Positions 6,005 to 10,154 of a stretch of DNA of 10,154 nt are shown here, piece by piece. The notes under the pieces are model-generated. The model saw nothing but the letters and a program-made list of their open reading frames with translations. It was not told the DNA's origin and ran no database searches. The translations under genes were made by a program, and so were the position numbers. How positions within the stretch are numbered: position 1 is the first letter of the stretch; each line of letters opens with the position of its first letter. The stretch comes from Selenomonadales bacterium (GTDB taxonomy: Bacteria; Bacillota; Negativicutes; RGIG982), in the NCBI GenBank assembly GCA_017390595.1, contig JAFPBC010000093.1, forward strand, positions 1 to 10,154. Direction: 5' to 3'.

Positions 6005-6730
6005 GTGGCGGCACAAAGTAAATATAAACGTGTTGTTCTGAAATTGAGCGGGGAAGCACTTGCGGGCGAGAAAGGATTCGGTATCGATCCGCATGTGGTA
6101 GATGCCTTGGCGGCACAGATCCAAAAAGTAACGGAAAGTGGTCTTGAGGTCGCTGTCGTAAACGGTGGCGGTAACATTTGGCGTGGTCTTTCGGGCAGCT
6201 CGAAAGGTATGGATCGTGCGACGGCCGATTATATGGGGATGCTCGCAACGGTCATCAACTCGCTTGCGCTTCAAGATGCGCTCGAAAATCGCGGTGTAGC
6301 AACGCGCGTACAGACAGCGATCGAGATGCGTCAGGTAGCGGAACCGTACATTCGTCGTAAAGCGATCCGTCATATGGAAAAAGAACGTGTTGTTATTTTC
6401 GCGGCGGGTACAGGTAATCCGTACTTCTCGACAGATACGACGGCTGCGCTCCGTGCGGCTGAGATCGAAGCGGATGCGATCCTCATGGCGAAAAAAGGCG
6501 TTGACGGTGTATATGACAGCGATCCGCGCACGAATCCGGATGCGAAGAAGTTCGATCGTTTGAACTATCTCGATGTTATCCAGAAGAAATTGGCTGTAAT
6601 GGATTCGACTGCTATCAGCTTGTGTATGGATAATAATATTCCGATCATTGTATTTAATATCGATGGTGAAGACAATATTTATCGTGTTGCGCTCGGTGAA
6701 GAGATCGGCACGGTCGTAGGAGGAAAATAA
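6005..6730 (+). CDS. pyrH: UMP kinase (uridylate kinase)
   Basis: 241 aa from the chosen start. PyrH phosphorylates UMP to UDP as a cytoplasmic hexamer of the amino-acid kinase fold. Visible motifs are KYKRVVLKLSGEAL with the phosphate-binding Lys/Gly loop (about 6-19), VNGGGNIWRG (52-61), the GTGNPYFSTDTTAALRA UMP-binding segment (135-151) and KKGVDGVYDSDPRTNPDA (163-180). I chose GTG at 6005 because GGAGG (5992-5996) is eight bases upstream and the protein then begins at the family-typical point. The in-frame ATG at 5984 would place that ribosome site inside the coding region and has none of its own. The frr ATG immediately follows the stop, so the two are translationally coupled. Confidence 0.97.
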   Translation: MAAQSKYKRVVLKLSGEALAGEKGFGIDPHVVDALAAQIQKVTESGLEVAVVNGGGNIWRGLSGSSKGMDRATADYMGMLATVINSLALQDALENRGVATRVQTAIEMRQVAEPYIRRKAIRHMEKERVVIFAAGTGNPYFSTDTTAALRAAEIEADAILMAKKGVDGVYDSDPRTNPDAKKFDRLNYLDVIQKKLAVMDSTAISLCMDNNIPIIVFNIDGEDNIYRVALGEEIGTVVGGK

Positions 6731-7291
6731 ATGGCTGTTAAAGAGATTTTTGCATCGCATGAAGATAAGATGAAAAAGACGATCGACGCGCTCCGTCGTG
6801 AGTTCGCTTCGATCCGTACGGGTCGTGCAACACCTGCACTTCTCGACAAAATTATGGTAGACTACTACGGTACGCCGTCGCCGATCAACCAGGTTGCGAA
6901 CATCAGTGTTCCGGAACCGCGTATGATCACGATCCAGCCGTGGGAAAGAAACATGATCGGCGATATCGAACGCGCTATCATGAAATCCGACCTTGGTCTC
7001 AATCCTGTCAATGACGGTACGATGATCCGCTTGTCGATCCCGCAGTTGACGAAAGAACGTCGTCAAGAGATCGTAAAAGTCGTTCACAAAAAAACGGAAG
7101 AAGGCCGTGTAGGTATCCGTAATATCCGTCGTGATGCGATCGACGCGCTCAAAAAACTTGAGAAAACGAAAGAGATCTCGGAAGATGAACTCAAAAAAGC
7201 ACAAGACGATATGCAGAAATTGACGGACAAGTATATCAAAGAAGCTGACAAAGTAATGGCAGCAAAAGAAAAAGAAGTTATGGAAGTATAA
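6731..7291 (+). CDS. frr: Ribosome recycling factor
   Basis: 186 aa, standard length. With EF-G, RRF splits the post-termination ribosome. Family blocks seen: the N-terminal helix ending FASIRTGRATPALLD (about 25-39), VDYYGTPSPINQVANISVPEPR, QPWERNMIGDIERAI, the GLNPVNDGTMIRLSIPQLTKERRQE segment, and VGIRNIRRDA in the long C-terminal helix. AGGAGG (6718-6723) inside the end of pyrH gives a seven-base spacing to the ATG. The stop shares one base with the ATG of the next small ORF (TAATG), implying coupled translation. Confidence 0.98.
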   Translation: MAVKEIFASHEDKMKKTIDALRREFASIRTGRATPALLDKIMVDYYGTPSPINQVANISVPEPRMITIQPWERNMIGDIERAIMKSDLGLNPVNDGTMIRLSIPQLTKERRQEIVKVVHKKTEEGRVGIRNIRRDAIDALKKLEKTKEISEDELKKAQDDMQKLTDKYIKEADKVMAAKEKEVMEV

Positions 7292-7500
7292 TGGCTGACT
7301 GTAACTATCTTGGCTGTGAATGGTCGCTCGTAGAGCCGAAGCTCAAAGAGAGCGGTGCAAACTATGATGTGGTCAAAACAGATGCGATTTCCAGGTATTT
7401 TCGCTTGGATTCCGAGCGATTATATATTGTGCGACAGACGGTAGAGGCCGATGGTCGATATCTGTTTGTCGTGGCTTCCAAAATGAGAAAGGAGGTGTAA
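7291..7500 (+). CDS. Small protein of unknown function, coupled to frr and ferredoxin
   Basis: 69 aa, not recognised. The ATG overlaps the frr stop by one base. Only a weak ribosome site (GGAAG at 7282-7286) is present, so translation probably depends on ribosomes finishing frr. The protein has no membrane segment or signal peptide. It has two cysteines near the N-terminus (C4 and C9) and a central and C-terminal part alternating hydrophobic and charged residues (RLYIVRQTVEADGRYLFVVA), which suggests a small beta-rich fold. The last codons carry the strong AAAGGAGGTG ribosome site of the ferredoxin gene, so the ORF may also serve to couple that gene. Codon use looks like its neighbours and the frame is exactly closed between two genes, which supports a real gene. 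With the Cys pair and position, a link to the ferredoxin is conceivable but unsupported. Confidence 0.8.
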   Translation: MADCNYLGCEWSLVEPKLKESGANYDVVKTDAISRYFRLDSERLYIVRQTVEADGRYLFVVASKMRKEV

Positions 7501-7504
7501 GAAC

Positions 7505-7672
7505 ATGGCTTACAAAATCAATGATGAATGCGTTTCCTGCGGTGCTTGTGAAGCAACTTGCCCGGTTGGTGCAATTTCTGAAGGCGACGGTAAATATGTT
7601 ATCTCTGAAGACTGTGTAGAATGCGGTGCTTGCGCTGCAGGCTGCCCGATGGGTGCGATTGAAGCTCCTTGA
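7505..7672 (+). CDS. 2[4Fe-4S] ferredoxin, clostridial type
   Basis: 55 aa. This is a low-potential cytoplasmic electron carrier used by anaerobes with partners such as pyruvate:ferredoxin oxidoreductase and hydrogenase. Two CxxCxxCxxxCP motifs bind the clusters: C9, C12, C15, C19 and C37, C40, C43, C47. The halves are an internal duplication (CGACEATCPVGAI and CGACAAGCPMGAI), and the protein is strongly acidic, as expected. The ATG at 7505 follows AAAGGAGGTG (7488-7496) by eight bases, one of the strongest ribosome sites here, in keeping with an abundant protein. It starts four bases after the 69-aa ORF and is followed at once by a terminator. It is shorter than common ORF length cutoffs and easily missed. 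Which oxidoreductase it serves cannot be told from the window. Confidence 0.97.
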   Translation: MAYKINDECVSCGACEATCPVGAISEGDGKYVISEDCVECGACAAGCPMGAIEAP

Positions 7673-7679
7673 TGAACCA

Positions 7680-7710
7680 GGCCCCCTCGCAAGAGGGGGT
7701 TTACTTTCTT
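7680..7710 (+). terminator. Intrinsic terminator after the ferredoxin gene
   Basis: CCCCCTC (7682-7688) pairs with GAGGGGG (7693-7699) around a GCAA tetraloop (7689-7692), extended by two G-U pairs. The T-rich tail TTTACTTTCTT follows. It lies only 24 bp before the uppS ATG, and I see no convincing promoter in between. Readthrough or a promoter further upstream must supply uppS-cdsA-dxr. Confidence 0.88.
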
Positions 7711-7733
7711 ATGAATTGAGCGGGGGATACGAT

Positions 7734-8513
7734 ATGTGGAGAAAATGGCTGGGGACTGCAAAACAAGATTCGGTCAATCTCTCTTTGGTTGAGCAAGTGA
7801 AACAAAAACCGATGCCGCAACATATTGCGATCATTATGGATGGTAACGGACGTTGGGCGAAAAAACGCGGTATGATGCGTAGTTTTGGTCATCGTGCTGG
7901 TGCTGACAGACTTCGTTCGATCGTGCGTACTGCGGCAGAACTTGGTGTGTCCGTTTTGACGACGTATGCGTTCTCGACAGAGAATTGGAAACGTCCGGCA
8001 CAGGAAGTCGATTTTTTGATGAAGCTCTTTTGGGAATATCTCGACAACAATATTGAAGAGATGCACCAAAACCAAGTGAAGGTTCGTTTCATTGGAAAAA
8101 CAGAAGAATTGTCGCCTGCCCTTTATGAAAAGATGATGGCGGCAGAGAAAAAAACTGCGAATAATACGGGGCTCGTGCTCAATCTTGCGGTCAATTACGG
8201 TGGTCGTGCGGAGATCGTATCGGCTGTGCAAAAGATCGCGCAGGAAGTAAAAGAAGGTACGCTCAGTGTAGAAGATATCACGGAAGAGGCGCTTTCCGAC
8301 CGTATGTATACGGCAGGACTTCCCGATCCCGATCTGTTGATCCGTCCGAGCGGAGACCTTCGTATCAGTAATTTTTTGTTATGGCAATTAGCATATGCGG
8401 AATTTTGGTTTACAGGCATCAATTGGCCTGACTTTACCTCGGAAGTATTACTCGAGGCGATTTTGGAATATCAAAAACGTGATCGCAGATTCGGCGGTCT
8501 CAAAAATAAATAG
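7734..8513 (+). CDS. uppS: Undecaprenyl diphosphate synthase (cis-prenyltransferase)
   Basis: 259 aa. UppS adds eight isopentenyl units in cis to farnesyl diphosphate, making the C55 carrier lipid for peptidoglycan and other envelope polymers. The catalytic loop HIAIIMDGNGRWAKKRG (30-46) contains the essential Asp (D36), followed by SFGHRAGADRLR. FSTENWKRP (80-88) is the mobile substrate loop, LNLAVNYGGRAEI lies at 149-161, and RPSGDLRISNFLLWQ (204-218) binds the incoming diphosphate. AEFWFTGINWPDF closes the family pattern. I chose ATG 7734 because GGGGGA (7722-7727) lies six bases upstream; the frame stays open further left only because it crosses the terminator and the ferredoxin gene in another frame. 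cdsA follows by 15 bp. Confidence 0.97.
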   Translation: MWRKWLGTAKQDSVNLSLVEQVKQKPMPQHIAIIMDGNGRWAKKRGMMRSFGHRAGADRLRSIVRTAAELGVSVLTTYAFSTENWKRPAQEVDFLMKLFWEYLDNNIEEMHQNQVKVRFIGKTEELSPALYEKMMAAEKKTANNTGLVLNLAVNYGGRAEIVSAVQKIAQEVKEGTLSVEDITEEALSDRMYTAGLPDPDLLIRPSGDLRISNFLLWQLAYAEFWFTGINWPDFTSEVLLEAILEYQKRDRRFGGLKNK

Positions 8514-8528
8514 ACTGGGTGCAAAAAT

Positions 8529-9362
8529 ATGTTAGCTAAAAGAATCGTGACCGGTATAATCGGTATTATTGCGGCAGTCAGTGTGATCCATATCGGTGGA
8601 TGGGCATTGGCGATGTCGGTATTGGTGTTGGCTATTTTGGCTTGGCAAGAATTTTGTCGGCTGTTTAAAAATAAACAAATAGAGATCCCGTACAAGACGG
8701 GACTTGTGACGATCGTGGCGTTTTTAACAGCTGCGTTCTTCGGGGGCATGACGGCGCTGTCGTATGTACTCCCTGTTGCAGTCTTGGCAGGGATCTGTCA
8801 GATGATCTTTTCGGACGAACGTCTCAATCCTGTTCGTATGTCGCTCTTTTCGACGGGTGTGCTCTATGTCGGCTACCTGTTCGCGTTCTTGCTTCTCCTT
8901 CGCGAGATGAGCACAGAGGTGCTCGCAACGCCGTTCGGTATGATGGAGATGGGCGAAGCGGCAGTATACTGGGCGTTCATTGGTACGTGGGCAAGCGATA
9001 CGTTTGCTTTCTTTGTCGGTACGGGATTTAATAAGACGATCGGTACGCATAAGTTGTGTCCTGTCGTCAGCCCGGGTAAGAGCCTTGAGGGTGCGATCGG
9101 CGGGCTTATCGGTAGTATGATCTGTATGGCATACTTCGGCTCGCTGTTTGGATTCCCTGTTGTTGACGGTATCGTGCTCGGTTTCTTGGTAGGTATCGTA
9201 GCACCGCTCGGCGACTTGTGCGAGTCGTCGTACAAACGCTATACGGGAGTAAAAGATTCGGGTACCCTTTTGCCGGGTCACGGCGGTATCCTCGATCGTT
9301 TTGACAGTATTTTGTTCGTTGCTCCTATCGTATATATTTTTATGAATTTGTTTATCTTGTAA
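8529..9362 (+). CDS. cdsA: Phosphatidate cytidylyltransferase (CDP-diglyceride synthase)
   Basis: 277 aa integral membrane protein. It converts phosphatidic acid and CTP to CDP-diacylglycerol, the branch point of phospholipid synthesis. Hydrophobic segments occur at about 9-38, 58-71, 78-93, 108-124, 146-165, 186-205, 210-228 and 261-277. ASDTFAFFVG (155-164) and PVVSPGKSLEGAIGG (178-192) are conserved catalytic-face segments. The C-terminal family signature SYKRYTGVKDSG followed by LLPGHGGILDRFD (234-259) is complete, with the metal-binding acidic residues present. The ribosome site is poor (GGGTG near 8517-8521), so translation may be coupled to uppS, whose stop is 15 bp upstream. Confidence 0.97.
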   Translation: MLAKRIVTGIIGIIAAVSVIHIGGWALAMSVLVLAILAWQEFCRLFKNKQIEIPYKTGLVTIVAFLTAAFFGGMTALSYVLPVAVLAGICQMIFSDERLNPVRMSLFSTGVLYVGYLFAFLLLLREMSTEVLATPFGMMEMGEAAVYWAFIGTWASDTFAFFVGTGFNKTIGTHKLCPVVSPGKSLEGAIGGLIGSMICMAYFGSLFGFPVVDGIVLGFLVGIVAPLGDLCESSYKRYTGVKDSGTLLPGHGGILDRFDSILFVAPIVYIFMNLFIL

Positions 9363-9392
9363 AAAATACGGCAGTAGAATGTGAGGCATATT

Positions 9393-10154
9393 ATGCGTAA
9401 GATAGCTTTGCTTGGCAGTACAGGTTCGATCGGTAAACAGACACTTGACGTGGTGCGTAATCATCCCGACAGATTTTCGGTGGTGGCAATTACAGCGCAC
9501 GGCAGTGACGAACTCTTGTTGCAGCAGATAGAAGAATTCCGTCCCGCGCTTGCTGTTCTTGTAGACGAAGAAGCGGCAGCACGATTGAAGGCGAAATATC
9601 ACGGCGAGACAGAGATCCTTGCAGGAAAAGAAGCACTCCTTACGGCAGTCACGCTTCCCGAGGTAGACGTCGTTGTTACGGCGGTCGTTGGTTTCGCGGG
9701 ACTTCGCCCGACCATTGCGGCGATCCGTGCGAAAAAAGATATCGCGCTTGCGAACAAAGAAACACTCGTTGCGGCAGGCGAGATTGTGATGCGTGAGGCA
9801 AAAGAAGCAGGCGTGGCTATCCTTCCTGTTGACAGCGAACACAGCGCGCTGTTCCAATGCTTGCAGGGCGAACCTGCCGAAGGCGTATCGAGACTGCTCC
9901 TTACGGCATCGGGTGGTCCGTTCCGCGGTTGGACGCGCGAGCAGTTGGCGAACGTAACGGTAGAAGACTGTCTCAAGCACCCGACATGGGCGATGGGACA
10001 GAAGATCACGATAGACTCGGCATCGCTTGCGAACAAGGGTCTCGAAGTTATCGAGGCAAAATGGCTCTACGGCGTTGACTACGATCAGATCGAAGTCGTC
10101 GTACATCCGCAGAGCATCGTTCACTCGATGATCGAGTATCAAGACGGCTCGGTC
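9393..10154 (+). CDS. dxr: 1-deoxy-D-xylulose 5-phosphate reductoisomerase, 3'-truncated
   Basis: The first 254 codons are present; the gene runs off the window. DXR converts DXP to 2-C-methyl-D-erythritol 4-phosphate with NADPH and a divalent metal, the committed step of the MEP isoprenoid pathway and the target of fosmidomycin. The NADPH loop LLGSTGSIGKQTLDVV lies at 6-21. ALANKETLVAAGE (118-130) and PVDSEHSA (145-152) follow, with metal ligands Asp147 and Glu149. TASGGPFRGW (171-180) and the flexible catalytic loop with KHPTWAMGQK (195-204) come next, then TIDSASLANKGLEVIEA (206-222) with the substrate Asn/Lys and metal Glu. VVHPQSIVHSMIEYQDGS closes the fragment. The ATG at 9393 has GAGG (9383-9386) six bases upstream and lies 30 bp after the cdsA stop. 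It supplies C5 units for the neighbouring UppS. Confidence 0.98.
   Translation, partial: MRKIALLGSTGSIGKQTLDVVRNHPDRFSVVAITAHGSDELLLQQIEEFRPALAVLVDEEAAARLKAKYHGETEILAGKEALLTAVTLPEVDVVVTAVVGFAGLRPTIAAIRAKKDIALANKETLVAAGEIVMREAKEAGVAILPVDSEHSALFQCLQGEPAEGVSRLLLTASGGPFRGWTREQLANVTVEDCLKHPTWAMGQKITIDSASLANKGLEVIEAKWLYGVDYDQIEVVVHPQSIVHSMIEYQDGSV

Noticed and set aside
5831..7204. 457-codon open frame on the minus strand opposite pyrH and frr
   Set aside because: It mirrors two certain + strand genes, has no recognisable domain and has no ribosome site pattern. Codon bias of the sense genes explains the lack of antisense stops.
7626..7733. Upstream extension of the uppS frame to 7626
   Set aside because: It would overlap the ferredoxin gene and cross a terminator; ATG 7734 has a good ribosome site.
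8724..10142. 472-codon open frame on the minus strand opposite cdsA and dxr
   Set aside because: The opposite strand encodes CdsA and DXR with full family signatures. The antisense translation is rich in Arg, His and Cys with no known domain, typical of a shadow frame.

Overview
The window is a dense, co-directional stretch of core chromosome from a low-to-moderate GC Firmicute. All recognised genes lie on the + strand. Several features point to an anaerobic Firmicute: strong AGGAGG-type ribosome binding sites, TTG and GTG starts, a codY gene, and a 55-residue clostridial-type 2[4Fe-4S] ferredoxin. The protein sequences look to me most like Negativicutes (Selenomonas or a relative). That placement is by eye and is an inference.

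Layout. (1) Positions 1-784 hold the 3' part of trmFO (tRNA U54 methylation). (2) Positions 785-1047 are a 263-bp gap with a branched hairpin ending in a U-run and a likely promoter overlapping it. (3) Positions 1048-3806 are hslV-hslU-codY (ATP-dependent protease plus the nutrient-sensing global repressor), closed by a strong terminator. (4) Positions 3872-5756 hold a near-consensus promoter, a structured leader of about 100 nt, rpsB, an intergenic hairpin, tsf, and a very strong terminator. (5) Positions 5757-6004 are a leader region with a probable promoter. (6) Positions 6005-7672 hold pyrH, frr, an unrecognised 69-aa ORF and a small ferredoxin, tightly packed and closed by a GNRA-loop terminator. 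(7) Positions 7734-10154 hold uppS, cdsA and dxr; dxr is cut by the window end.

The genes serve growth-linked functions. rpsB, tsf and frr support translation, and trmFO supports tRNA modification. pyrH supplies UDP. dxr feeds the MEP isoprenoid pathway whose C5 units UppS condenses into the undecaprenyl carrier lipid, and cdsA makes CDP-diacylglycerol for phospholipids. HslVU removes proteins, and CodY ties expression to amino-acid and GTP status. The order resembles the well-known Firmicute arrangements codV-codW-codX-codY and rpsB-tsf-pyrH-frr-uppS-cdsA-dxr. Two departures stand out: no xerC (codV) between trmFO and hslV, and a two-gene insertion (unknown ORF plus ferredoxin) between frr and uppS.

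I found no mobile elements, CRISPR arrays, tRNA or rRNA genes, and no evidence for a large novel system. The least explained parts are the 69-aa ORF coupled to frr and ferredoxin, the branched hairpin before hslV, and the rpsB leader.
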